Program-made: the position numbers and the translations under genes
Assembly (NCBI GenBank): GCA_016795105.1
Contig: JAEUIH010000004.1
Location: 186,001-250,000, forward strand
Length of the DNA: 64,000 bases
Origin: Planctomyces sp.
GTDB taxonomy: Bacteria; Planctomycetota; Planctomycetia; Planctomycetales; Planctomycetaceae
Direction of reading: 5' to 3'
Shown here: one piece after another, positions 1-9,121 of the stretch
Position numbering within the stretch: position 1 is the stretch's first letter
Layout of the letters: each line of letters starts with the position of its first letter
Notes under the pieces: model-generated
The model's database searches: none
Told to the model about the DNA's origin: nothing
The model's input: the letters and a program-made list of their open reading frames with translations, nothing else

Positions 1-984
1 TCCGATGGGCCATGGTGGAAACGCTGGCTGCTGCAGAGGCAGACCTACCAATGGAAAATCTGGGTCATTCAGCGTGGTCCGATTCTGATTGTGGCCAACA
101 TCCAGTCTGTTCCAGGGCATACCATGCGGCCGGAAGTGCTGCTGGAAATGGAAACGATTCTGGAGTCACTCGAAATCAGTGAAACACCCGCATGGCCACC
201 AGATTTGTATCGCCGTCATGCGGTTGAACTGGCTCGCCGCAAATTTCCATTGTTGCGGGTGGAAGCAGGCAGCGGGTTTGCATTGAGGATCGAAGACTCT
301 CAGATTCAACTGGCAAACTTCTATCGTACCTACCTTCGTTCTCCCGACCTGTTTGAATCGATCCTGCTTCCGGGGATCACGGCAATGGTTCGACTTCTGG
401 AGTTAGGTCCGGAGCAGCTGGTGCCTCCACTGAGTGAAGTACGAACACGAATTCTTCCAATGTTAAGTCCCGTCGGAGAGTCGCACGGGCATCGGCTGGC
501 GGAAGTTCCGTGGGTCGGTGGTCTGAGTGTTCGTTTTGTACTGGATGAGGATGATTCGTATCGGTTCATTCCGGAAGAGATGCTGAGTCGCTGGAACATT
601 TCAGAGGACGAACTTCATCAGATCGCGTTGGACAATCTCGCAACTTACTCAGCGGAACATCCTTTGGAAGTTTCGGTGGTGGGAGATGATGCCGATCCTC
701 GAATGCTGATTCCAACGCGACCCGACGTCTACAACTGTTCGAGAATTCTTGATCAGGGTCTTCATGGTCGACTACGAGAGCTGTTGGGAGCGGAATTGCT
801 GGTTGGAATTCCCAATCGTGATTTCTTCGTTGCTCTGTCACTCAAACACCCTGGTCTGATTGACGAAGTGCAGTCAAAGATTTCAGAAGATTACACAACT
901 CTTCACCATCCCCTTACGCAGCGACTGTTGGTGATTTCGGCTGACGGCGTCAGTGAATACTGCGGTCCGCTCGGCGATCGTTGA
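1..984 (+). CDS. DUF1444 (YtpQ/UPF0354-like) protein, 5' end uncertain
   Basis: The C-terminal two thirds resembles the DUF1444/YtpQ family: a segment reading SYRFI after an acidic turn, the YNCSRIL stretch corresponding to the family's YDASRIL, and IPNRDFFVAL near the end. The family has no established biochemical role and is predicted to be cytoplasmic. The frame is open to the first base of the window, so the gene may begin upstream. Internal starts are a GTG at 91 and an ATG at 124, and the residues before 124 do not look like the family. The stop overlaps the likely TTG start of murG, so the two are probably co-transcribed. The family call is by remembered motif similarity, not a search. 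Confidence 0.68.
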   Translation, partial: SDGPWWKRWLLQRQTYQWKIWVIQRGPILIVANIQSVPGHTMRPEVLLEMETILESLEISETPAWPPDLYRRHAVELARRKFPLLRVEAGSGFALRIEDSQIQLANFYRTYLRSPDLFESILLPGITAMVRLLELGPEQLVPPLSEVRTRILPMLSPVGESHGHRLAEVPWVGGLSVRFVLDEDDSYRFIPEEMLSRWNISEDELHQIALDNLATYSAEHPLEVSVVGDDADPRMLIPTRPDVYNCSRILDQGLHGRLRELLGAELLVGIPNRDFFVALSLKHPGLIDEVQSKISEDYTTLHHPLTQRLLVISADGVSEYCGPLGDR

Positions 985-2144
985 GTGTGTCTGCAACGAT
1001 GGCAGCAACAGGATCCGACGAAACCGGGCCAAAGTGCATCTTCCTTTGCGGAGGCGGATCCGGGGGGCACTTGACTCCGGGAATTGCGGTTGCTGAAGAG
1101 CTTGGTCGTCTGTATCCGGATTGTCGGATCGTGTTTCTGACGAGTGACCGACCTGTTGATCGAAGACTGCCCGAACTTATCCATCTTCCGATCGGGCAAT
1201 TGACCGTGATTTCTCTCCGTATCCCTCCGGCCCGGGATGCCTTTCGTAAACCATGGTCATTCTTTCCACTGATGACTCTCGCGTTCATCGGAGCAATTGT
1301 CGCGAATATTCGCTATTGGCCCGACCGCGTAATAGGACTTGGTGGAATCGCAAGCGTTCCGGGAGTACTGATCGGGCGACTGTTTCGGCGGAGAGTGCTG
1401 TTGATGGAGCAGAACACGTCGATGGGTTCGGCGAATCAATGGTTGTGTCGCTTCGCTGACGTATTGTGTACGGGCCTGCCACTGGATTCTGAATTGTCCG
1501 GAAATCGTCGACTGAGAATTATCCACACGGGGATACCACTCCGACGTGCTTTCACATCTGCGATTTCTGTCGCATCAAGTCATTCAGACCCCGCTGGGAT
1601 TCAAGGTCATTTGAGGATTCTGATCCTTGGGGGAAGTCAGGGGGCTGCTCGGTTGAATCAGCTGGTTGTCCGAGCGCTGTGTTCGCTCGAGGAGTCTGGG
1701 GACTGGGCGATTCTACATCAAGCTGGCGAAGCTGACCGGGACCTTGTGCTGAACTTGTATCGCAGTCAGGGTTTGAACGCTGAGGTACGTACATTCATTG
1801 ACGACGTTGCTACAGAGATGCGAAGCTGTTCGATCGCCATCAGTCGAGCGGGGGCAACGACGATTGCGGAATTGTGCTCAACGGAAACTCCTGCGATTTT
1901 GGTTCCACTCAAAACTTCCGCCCGGAATCATCAGGTTCGAAATGCAGAATGGTATAGTCTGACGAGTGGATTGAAGTGGATTGATGAAGATGCTGAGGAT
2001 GCCGAAGACCAGATTCGGTTCCTGCTGAGTGAAATCAAGTGCAACTCGGAATGGCAGCAAAACGTTCATCGACGGCTGCCGGGAAATGGCCACGGGGCTG
2101 CCACAGCGGCTGTCATAGGGGAAATACTCAATGGTACAAAATGA
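981..2144 (+). CDS. murG: UDP-GlcNAc:lipid I N-acetylglucosaminyltransferase MurG
   Basis: MurG adds GlcNAc to undecaprenyl-diphospho-MurNAc-pentapeptide (lipid I) on the inner face of the cytoplasmic membrane, giving lipid II. The protein (387 aa) has the N-terminal glycine-rich loop GGGSGGHLTPG at about residues 24-34, the conserved EQN in the first Rossmann domain, the second-domain loop LGGSQGA, and a late donor-binding stretch with RAGATTIAEL. Length is normal for the family. A TTG at 981 overlaps the preceding stop; ATG at 999 is an alternative start. It overlaps the downstream sigma-factor gene by 14 bases. Its presence supports peptidoglycan synthesis in this planctomycete, although no other mur genes are in the window. 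Confidence 0.93.
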   Translation: MSVSATMAATGSDETGPKCIFLCGGGSGGHLTPGIAVAEELGRLYPDCRIVFLTSDRPVDRRLPELIHLPIGQLTVISLRIPPARDAFRKPWSFFPLMTLAFIGAIVANIRYWPDRVIGLGGIASVPGVLIGRLFRRRVLLMEQNTSMGSANQWLCRFADVLCTGLPLDSELSGNRRLRIIHTGIPLRRAFTSAISVASSHSDPAGIQGHLRILILGGSQGAARLNQLVVRALCSLEESGDWAILHQAGEADRDLVLNLYRSQGLNAEVRTFIDDVATEMRSCSIAISRAGATTIAELCSTETPAILVPLKTSARNHQVRNAEWYSLTSGLKWIDEDAEDAEDQIRFLLSEIKCNSEWQQNVHRRLPGNGHGAATAAVIGEILNGTK

Positions 2145-2793
2145 CGACGTGGGACGAGGCATGACCGTGACATCGACGAGTCTGATATTCAGGATTCAGT
2201 CGAAGGATCAGGGGGCGTGGAGTCGTTTTGTCAGGTTGTATACGCCGTTTGTCTATGCTCACTGCCGCAAATTTGGACTGCAACCCAGTGATGCGGAAGA
2301 CGTTTGTCAGAATGTGATGCGGTCGGTCTTCGTGAGTGTTGACCAATATCGCAGAACTGGGTCATTCCGAAGCTGGGTGGCTCACGTAACACGAAACAAA
2401 GTCATCGATTTCCTTCGGAAGGCCGGCAATCACCCAGGTGCTGCAGGTGGAACAGATTTTCAGATATTTCTGGCATCGATCCCTGCAGAATCCACGGACG
2501 CTTCACAGACACGGATAGGGAATGAATCGCAGAGTTCCGTAGCGGAGGATCCGCTGCTGTTAAAAGCACTTATGATGATCCAGGAAGAGTACGAACCAAC
2601 GACGTGGACCGCGTTCTGGCGCATGGTTGTCGAGAATCACTCTGCCGCGGACATTGCAGTGGATCTTGGCTGGACACAAAAAGACGATCCTGACAGTCTT
2701 CTGAAGGGAACTCGGAGAGTACGCCAGGCGAAGCTCAGAGTTCTGAAACGACTGAAAGAAGAATTCGGTGATGTCCTGGATCTGCCAAAGTAG
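2131..2793 (+). CDS. ECF-like RNA polymerase sigma factor
   Basis: This 220-aa sigma-70 family protein shows region 2 (YTPFVYAHCRKFGL, then DAEDVCQNVM and a tryptophan-containing SFRSWVAHVTRNKVIDFLRK) at about residues 30-95. Region 4-like helices follow at about 160-210, separated by a long linker. The pattern fits planctomycete-expanded ECF sigma factors. The start overlaps murG; ATG at 2161 is an alternative that keeps all of region 2. The following gene is a transmembrane kinase with a ZAS-like HxxxCxxC motif, which suggests a sigma/kinase signalling pair. The TAG stop lies inside the first copy of a hairpin repeat. Confidence 0.85.
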   Translation: MVQNDDVGRGMTVTSTSLIFRIQSKDQGAWSRFVRLYTPFVYAHCRKFGLQPSDAEDVCQNVMRSVFVSVDQYRRTGSFRSWVAHVTRNKVIDFLRKAGNHPGAAGGTDFQIFLASIPAESTDASQTRIGNESQSSVAEDPLLLKALMMIQEEYEPTTWTAFWRMVVENHSAADIAVDLGWTQKDDPDSLLKGTRRVRQAKLRVLKRLKEEFGDVLDLPK

Positions 2794-2916
2794 CAGGCAC
2801 ATTCCATGTGCCGTCCGCGTCATGTTGGTGCATTTTGGGATGGGTTTTGCGAGGGTGTTGCGGACGGCATTCGGAGAATGCCTGCTACAGTAGCGGCACA
2901 TCATGTGCCGTCCGCG
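2790..2916. repeat. Cluster of three BIME/REP-like hairpin elements
   Basis: Three imperfectly palindromic elements lie at 2790-2818, 2860-2888 and 2890-2916. Each has a core of the form GGCA..TGCC flanked by GTAGC on one side and GTCCGCG on the other. The second is inverted relative to the first and third. The cores differ (ggcacat/atgtgcc, ggcattc/gaatgcc) but every stem remains fully paired. The same element type forms the array at 34287-34566. The first copy starts at the sigma-factor stop codon. Confidence 0.8.
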
Positions 2917-2972
2917 TGGCGCGAAGACGTTTTAATCATTAAGATGAATCGTCCGCATTTAAGGAACTCGCA

Positions 2973-5900
2973 ATGTCCACGCAATCCTGTCCTGATCCAG
3001 ACCATCTCAAGTCATTTGTACTCAGCCGCCTTTCGGATTCAGACGCATCGGGCGTATTGGATCATCTGGAGAAATGTGGACATTGCGAAGAAACGGTCGC
3101 GGGTTTGGAAAAGACGCTGCAGTCGGTCGTACCTGCGCGGGTCACGATTCGAATCTCAGAATTTGAAAGTGAATCGGCGTGTCAGCGTGCGATTGAGTCA
3201 CTAGGTACTGCGGATTTAACAACTGTTGGCCAATCGGCTGTTGAAGCGGAACGTGCAGCCATGCCGGCAGATACGATTCGTGACTACAAGGTTGTTGAGA
3301 AGATTGGTCAGGGAGGAATGGGAGCCGTTTACAGGGCCATTCATCAGCGGATGCATCGAACAGTTGCGTTGAAAATCCTTCCTGCGGAGTTCATGGAAGA
3401 CACGAATGCCGTTGCGAGGTTTCATCGTGAGATGGCGGTGCTTGGCCAATTGTCACACCCGAATATCGTCCAGGCATTTGATGCCGGAGAAGATCAGGGG
3501 CAGCACTATCTGGTGATGGAATTCATCGAAGGGGAAGACCTTGGCACCATTGTTCGACGTCATGGCCGGCTCAGGATTGCCGACGCCGTTCTGATCATTC
3601 ATCAGGCAGCGGCCGCGCTTCAGTATGCTCACGAGAAAGGGTTCGTGCATCGGGACATCAAGCCGTCGAATCTGATGCTGGCGGGAGGCAGCACTGCTGC
3701 CGGCAAGAAGACGGCTGTCGTCAAGATGCTGGATCTGGGACTTGCGCGAGTCTTCTCCGAGAGTGCTGAGTCTGTCGCTGCGATGTCGGCCACGAAGGAA
3801 CTTACTTCTGCCGGTCAGATCATGGGAACTCTGGACTACATGGCACCGGAGCAGGGTAGCGATTCGCACGTGGTCGACATCAGAACCGATATCTATTCTT
3901 TGGGGGCCACATTTTACAAACTGGTAACCGGTGAATCACCGTTTGCCCAACATGCCTCCAAGCCACCAATGTTGAGGTTGATGGCCATAGCGACTCAACC
4001 CATTCCTCCGGTGATCGAAAAGCGACCGGATATTCCAGAGAAACTGGCTCGCGTCATTCATCGAATGCTGGAGAAAGATCCTGCAAAGAGATTTCAGACT
4101 CCTGGTGAGATACGGCAGGCGATCGGAGAGTATACAACTGGTGCAGATCTCGGAGCTTTGATTGATGAAACTAGTCGGGCGTCTGCTGAAGCTCAACAAG
4201 AAGTTCATGGGGTGAAACCTGCTGAGGCCGGAAGAGGTTCAGTCGGAAAGAGACGGCTGGTGGGTGTCGCTGGATTTGCAGCCTCGATACTGCTGGCCAT
4301 TATTCTTGTGCTGAATACGCGTCACGGCAGAATTGAAATCAACTCACCGGATGGAGCACTCCCGGCAGATGTCAGAATTGTGGTACTCAAAGGAGGCGAC
4401 GAAATTCAGGTGCTTCAGGCCGACAACCTATGGTCTGCAAAATTGGTGAATGGCGAATACGACATTGAGCTGCGTGGGGGCAAAGATCAATTTGAGCTTC
4501 GCGAGTCTAAACTTGTGATTTCCCGGATGCAGAAGACGATTGTGGAGATCGTAAAACGAGAGGTTGCTGCGGCGGATCCCGGGGTAACACGTGACACATC
4601 AGGAACCGGACAGGCTGTTACAAAAGCAGAGTCTGAAAACGCAACAGAGTCTGCGGCGAAGATACCAGAACAGTTGCAGGCGGGACCTGCCGAACTGGCA
4701 AAGATCGAATTCGACCCAGCAAAAGTATGGCAGCCTGGTTCCGTTGATCAGATACCACAGGGTGTTGTGCCGCAGCCGGCGGAATTTGACGAGTTATTTA
4801 CCTGGCAAATGCAGCCGGCGACAGCTCCGACCGGAATCCGGCAGGGGGACGAGGCTGGGTTTGAATGCAGTATTGATCCAAAGGGAGAGTTTGTACTCTG
4901 GAACGATGCGTATGGAGCTCGAGTTCAGCGAATTTCGGACAGCAGAGTCGTTCAATTCTATAGCCCGCGGTTTGAAGCTGCCTATCACAGTGCTCAGTAT
5001 AGTTTCAGTGGTGAGTACTTCCTGCTGATGAGCGGTGAGACCGTGGAGGTTCGAAGTCGAAACGGGAGACTTTTGTCGAAATTTCCGATCCCTGTGCCTT
5101 CTGCATTGTTTCATGAAGCAATACCTCATTCGCATCGCATGGCTACGTGGATGCGCAACAGCGACCGTCTGCTGATTGCGAGTAATGCCGGGATCGTTGT
5201 GATGAGTATCAACGGAGAAAAGATTGCTGAAGTCAGTCTCTACGAAGCAGACGTTGCACCATGGGCGCTTCATTTCTCGTCGCATCCTTCGAAGGAACAG
5301 GTCCTGATCGCGGGTGATCGAAATCTGGTTCGACTATGGGATGCTGAAACCGGTGAGATCAGGACGTTGTTGACATTGAGTCAGGGATGTCGGTATCGAG
5401 CGGAGTGGTCACCGACTGGAGAGCAGGTGCTGACGATATCAGAATTCTGCCAGCCGGAGATCGTGTTGTGGTCAACCGGTGGGGAAAAGCTGGCTTCTCG
5501 CGAAGCGAACGTGACGATGGTCGCCTGGTCTCCGGATCGTCGTTATATCGCGGGTTCCGGCGGGCAGATTTTTTCGGCGACTACTTTGGACGTTGTGAAG
5601 ACACTTCCAATCCCGGCTGATGTTGCTGAGGGGTTGTTTCGGCCGCAATGGGCAAAGGATGATGAAATCCAGTTGCTGGGTCGAACGTCCAGCGTTGTAA
5701 CGGCTCTGCGAACGGGACTTCTTCGCTTTCATCCCTCGGGACGACTGATTGGTCGATCCCTGGATTCTCCCCGTATCCTTGATGTAGCATCGGCAACGCT
5801 GGAAAAAGATGGAGTGGTGAAGTCTGCTCTGTTCCGCAGCCGTCAGCCGATTCGGATTGCGACGTGGTCAGATGCGGGAGCTCCGGTTGGTGTTGTCGAA

Positions 5901-7583
5901 AGCCCGGCAGTGTGTTCGTTGTCGGATTACGCGTTTGTCTGGAATTCAGCAACTGGCGAACTCGCTGTTGAAGAGTGGCCGTCACCGCGGATCAGTATTG
6001 TAGGAGAGAATGGAAAAATTACTCAGACATTGCCGGGACGCATGAATGGCCCTCTGGTATGGTCCGGTGATGGCAAGTTCCTGTGTACTCGAACTGCTGA
6101 GCACAACGAGCCTCTGAGCTTGCTGATCTTCGACAGAACAGGAAGAGAGGTCTATCGGTCTGTGCCGTTGGCGCAATACTATCTTTCTCCTGTTGCAAGT
6201 CGAGATGGACGCTGGATAGCGTGGAATTCTATTCCGAGCGGTGCGACGACAGGGTTTTATGAGCTGATTGATCTATCGACTGTTCCTCCCACAACCAGAA
6301 AGCTGTCCATCGTGAATGACGGATCGGAACGCTGGATGGCATTCAGTCCGGACAATCGGTGGCTAGCGATCATGCGCAGCAGTAACCCTGCTCACCAGAT
6401 TGATTTGGTTCGCTTGAGTGATTTGAGTATTCAGTCTGCCACCATCGATCCGAGAGGGTGGCAGAATTCAAGATCCGGAGCCTGGTCCCTGGATTCAAAG
6501 CGTGTGTTGATGGGAGACCTTTTTGAAGTTCATGAATCAATACCCATGAAGAAGATCGGGAAGATTGCAACCGTTCCTGGTGTTGAGGGACTTTATGCTT
6601 TTGGACCGGATCACGGGATGTTGTGGAATCAGAAGCACGGTACGAATCAGTTTGCAGTCAGTGACACGGATGGAAACGATGTTGCCGTGTTTCGTGTTCC
6701 GGGTGTTGCATATCCGGGAAATCGGAATACGGATCAGTCCGTGCGTCAGAACGATCGCAGAATGGTGTTTCTGAGTGGTCTGCAGAGTTCCGTCACGCGT
6801 ACGGCAACTGGAATCATGGATCAGACCGGCAATCAGCTGGCATGGACCGGATTCGTATTCGAAGACAATCAGCAGGTGACACTGAACGCCGCCGGTCAAG
6901 TCCTTCATGGCCCGGAAGACATCGACCGCTACTTCACGCATACCATCCACTACCCAGGAGGACGAAGTGTTCCGGTTACACGGAGGGAACTGGAGGAACG
7001 CTGGAACTCTGCTCCAGCTCAGCAGGCCGTAATGTGGCTGAGCGACATCGGGGCAGGGTTTGAGGTTTCCCGGGAAAATGATCTTCTGAAGGATTCAGAT
7101 GGGAACATCATTCATTCTCAGGCATCCGATGTGATATCGATCGACCTTTCCGGATACATGGAACTGTCTGACCGTGAAATGGCTCAATTGCCGCTGTTCT
7201 CGCAACTGGAATTGCTGAACCTCAAAGAGACGTCAGTCAGCAATATTCCGGACCTGAGTTCATTGTTGAAGCTGCGGGCCCTTGATGTTTCGAATACAAG
7301 ACTGAAATCACTACAATTCCTGCGAGGAGTGACTTCTCTTCAGGAGCTTTCCGTTGCGGGGCTCGAACTCACGGGCAACGACGCGGAAGTGATTTCCGGA
7401 TTGAAGCATCTTGAAAGTCTGGACCTGAGCAACACGAACATCGATGAGTTTTTTATTCTGGAACTTCGGTCAATAACAACGCTGAAGACTCTGAATTTGT
7501 CAGGCACAAAGCTGCTGTCTGACGATGTCGAGCAGTTTCGGCAGTCGCTGCCCGCCTGTCAGATTGAGTTTACTGAACCATGA
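2973..7583 (+). CDS. Transmembrane Ser/Thr protein kinase with ZAS-like motif, beta-propeller and LRR regions
   Basis: This 1536-aa protein has several parts. Residues 31-38 form HxxxCxxC, as in zinc-binding anti-sigma (ZAS) domains. A Hanks-type kinase domain spans about 105-385, with glycine loop GQGGMG (112-117), catalytic Lys134, HRDIKPSN with Asp228, and DLG (254-256) in place of DFG. One membrane helix lies at about 428-447. A long extracytoplasmic WD40/propeller-like region follows, rich in WSPD-type turns, and leucine-rich repeats occupy about 1385-1536. All catalytic residues are present, so an active kinase is expected. The topology suggests a sensor with a cytoplasmic kinase and an external propeller. 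Its position beside a sigma factor suggests control of that factor by binding or phosphorylation (inference). Confidence 0.92.
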   Translation: MSTQSCPDPDHLKSFVLSRLSDSDASGVLDHLEKCGHCEETVAGLEKTLQSVVPARVTIRISEFESESACQRAIESLGTADLTTVGQSAVEAERAAMPADTIRDYKVVEKIGQGGMGAVYRAIHQRMHRTVALKILPAEFMEDTNAVARFHREMAVLGQLSHPNIVQAFDAGEDQGQHYLVMEFIEGEDLGTIVRRHGRLRIADAVLIIHQAAAALQYAHEKGFVHRDIKPSNLMLAGGSTAAGKKTAVVKMLDLGLARVFSESAESVAAMSATKELTSAGQIMGTLDYMAPEQGSDSHVVDIRTDIYSLGATFYKLVTGESPFAQHASKPPMLRLMAIATQPIPPVIEKRPDIPEKLARVIHRMLEKDPAKRFQTPGEIRQAIGEYTTGADLGALIDETSRASAEAQQEVHGVKPAEAGRGSVGKRRLVGVAGFAASILLAIILVLNTRHGRIEINSPDGALPADVRIVVLKGGDEIQVLQADNLWSAKLVNGEYDIELRGGKDQFELRESKLVISRMQKTIVEIVKREVAAADPGVTRDTSGTGQAVTKAESENATESAAKIPEQLQAGPAELAKIEFDPAKVWQPGSVDQIPQGVVPQPAEFDELFTWQMQPATAPTGIRQGDEAGFECSIDPKGEFVLWNDAYGARVQRISDSRVVQFYSPRFEAAYHSAQYSFSGEYFLLMSGETVEVRSRNGRLLSKFPIPVPSALFHEAIPHSHRMATWMRNSDRLLIASNAGIVVMSINGEKIAEVSLYEADVAPWALHFSSHPSKEQVLIAGDRNLVRLWDAETGEIRTLLTLSQGCRYRAEWSPTGEQVLTISEFCQPEIVLWSTGGEKLASREANVTMVAWSPDRRYIAGSGGQIFSATTLDVVKTLPIPADVAEGLFRPQWAKDDEIQLLGRTSSVVTALRTGLLRFHPSGRLIGRSLDSPRILDVASATLEKDGVVKSALFRSRQPIRIATWSDAGAPVGVVESPAVCSLSDYAFVWNSATGELAVEEWPSPRISIVGENGKITQTLPGRMNGPLVWSGDGKFLCTRTAEHNEPLSLLIFDRTGREVYRSVPLAQYYLSPVASRDGRWIAWNSIPSGATTGFYELIDLSTVPPTTRKLSIVNDGSERWMAFSPDNRWLAIMRSSNPAHQIDLVRLSDLSIQSATIDPRGWQNSRSGAWSLDSKRVLMGDLFEVHESIPMKKIGKIATVPGVEGLYAFGPDHGMLWNQKHGTNQFAVSDTDGNDVAVFRVPGVAYPGNRNTDQSVRQNDRRMVFLSGLQSSVTRTATGIMDQTGNQLAWTGFVFEDNQQVTLNAAGQVLHGPEDIDRYFTHTIHYPGGRSVPVTRRELEERWNSAPAQQAVMWLSDIGAGFEVSRENDLLKDSDGNIIHSQASDVISIDLSGYMELSDREMAQLPLFSQLELLNLKETSVSNIPDLSSLLKLRALDVSNTRLKSLQFLRGVTSLQELSVAGLELTGNDAEVISGLKHLESLDLSNTNIDEFFILELRSITTLKTLNLSGTKLLSDDVEQFRQSLPACQIEFTEP

Positions 7584-9013
7584 CGGTTAATCCGGCGTCC
7601 TCTCAAGTGCGTGAGAACTTCGGTGGCAACTACCAATTGCGACCGGCATCCTGGTATGAACCGTCCAGTGAGGACGAACTACTGACGATAATGAAGTCTG
7701 TCAAAGGCCGAAAGATTCGGGTCGCAGGGCGTCTGCATTCGTGGAGTTCAGTGATCTGTGGAAATGATGTACTGATCAGTCTGCACCGATTTAACTCGAT
7801 TCGACTGGAGACAGAGAAGGCCGTTCCATCGGTGGAAATTGGGGCGGGCGTACAGATCAAGGCCATTCTTGCAACACTCAGTCCACTTGGATGGACACTT
7901 CCGTCTCTCGGCCTGATTAGTGAGCAGACAATTGCTGGCGCCATATCGACAGCAACCCACGGTTCCGGCAGATCCAGTCTCTCGCATTACGTGACTGCCG
8001 TTCGAGTGGCCATTTATGATCGGGAAACAGGACTCCCGGTGATCGAAGAAATCCACAGTGGAGATGCTCTCCGAGCAGTTCGTTGTTCTCTGGGTTCCAT
8101 GGGAGTGATCGTCAGTGTCAGAATGGAATGCAGACGGACGTATCGGATTCAGGAACACTGGAGTGAATATCAGGAGCTGAGTGATGTCCTCGACAGTGAG
8201 AATCGATATCCGCTGCAGCAGTTCTTCCTCGTTCCGTGGAAATGGACGTACCTCGTTCAGCATCGTCAGGAGTCGGATGCCCCCAGATCATTTCTGGCAG
8301 GTATTTATCGGATTTACTGGTTTCTGCTGATTGATCTGGGACTGCACCTGCTGCTGTTGTTTGCCGTGAGGCTTGTGCAAAGCCGCAGATTTGTGCGGTT
8401 GCTGTTTCGCAGAATTATCCCGCCACTGGTGATTCGGAACTGGAAGGTAGTTGATGATGCCTCAAAGATGTTGATTATGGAGCACGAATTGTTTCGGCAT
8501 ATTGAGACGGAGATCTTTGTCCGTCGATCGCATGTTGTTGAGTGTCTGCGATACGTTCGACATGTTTTAAGTGTGATGGGTGATCGCGATTCGCAGATAT
8601 CGGCTGACTTGACGTCGCAGCTTTCCGGAATCTCCAAAACGTCAGGTCGTGTGGAAGAGTTAAAGAGCTTGACGGGAACCTACCAGCACCACTATCCAAT
8701 TTGTGTGCGAAGAGTACAGGCGGATGAGACTCTGATTTCGATGACAGCCGATGCTTCCGGCGATTGGTATGCGGTGAGTCTGATCAGTTACGCGAAACGA
8801 GATGATCGCGCGGGATTCATGGTAATGGCAAGATTCCTGAATGAGACGACTTGCGAGTTATTCGGAACGCGTCCACATTGGGGTAAAGTCAACTTTTTGA
8901 CCGCAGATGTGATTCGAGTTGCCTGGCCGGAGATTGGTCAGTTTCTCACGGAAGCGAATCTGCGAGACCCGGAACATGTGTTTCGGAACGAAGTTTTGAA
9001 GGAACTGACCTGA
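7580..9013 (+). CDS. FAD-linked oxidase, aldonolactone-oxidase type
   Basis: The N-terminal half is a PCMH-type FAD-binding domain: a GRLHSWS stretch, then GAGVQIKAIL, TLPSLGLISEQTIAGAISTATHGSG (read as two adjacent motifs) and a GSMGVIVSVRM segment. The C-terminus has RPHWGK followed by DPEHVFRNE, characteristic of L-gulono/D-arabinono-1,4-lactone oxidases. Enzymes of this family oxidise sugar lactones or related alcohols with O2 or another acceptor; the substrate here is unknown. A hydrophobic stretch at about residues 240-270 could be membrane-associated. The start overlaps the kinase stop by four bases (ATGA), so translation is probably coupled. No link between the two functions is evident. 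Confidence 0.83.
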   Translation: MTVNPASSQVRENFGGNYQLRPASWYEPSSEDELLTIMKSVKGRKIRVAGRLHSWSSVICGNDVLISLHRFNSIRLETEKAVPSVEIGAGVQIKAILATLSPLGWTLPSLGLISEQTIAGAISTATHGSGRSSLSHYVTAVRVAIYDRETGLPVIEEIHSGDALRAVRCSLGSMGVIVSVRMECRRTYRIQEHWSEYQELSDVLDSENRYPLQQFFLVPWKWTYLVQHRQESDAPRSFLAGIYRIYWFLLIDLGLHLLLLFAVRLVQSRRFVRLLFRRIIPPLVIRNWKVVDDASKMLIMEHELFRHIETEIFVRRSHVVECLRYVRHVLSVMGDRDSQISADLTSQLSGISKTSGRVEELKSLTGTYQHHYPICVRRVQADETLISMTADASGDWYAVSLISYAKRDDRAGFMVMARFLNETTCELFGTRPHWGKVNFLTADVIRVAWPEIGQFLTEANLRDPEHVFRNEVLKELT

Positions 9014-9121
9014 GTGAAACAGAATCTGGAATCCGCTGGATAACGTGGTACACTGCTGGAAGAATCGATCGGGCATCGAAAATATGACCCCGCAAATTTG
9101 CAGTTCCGGAAAGTACCTCAG

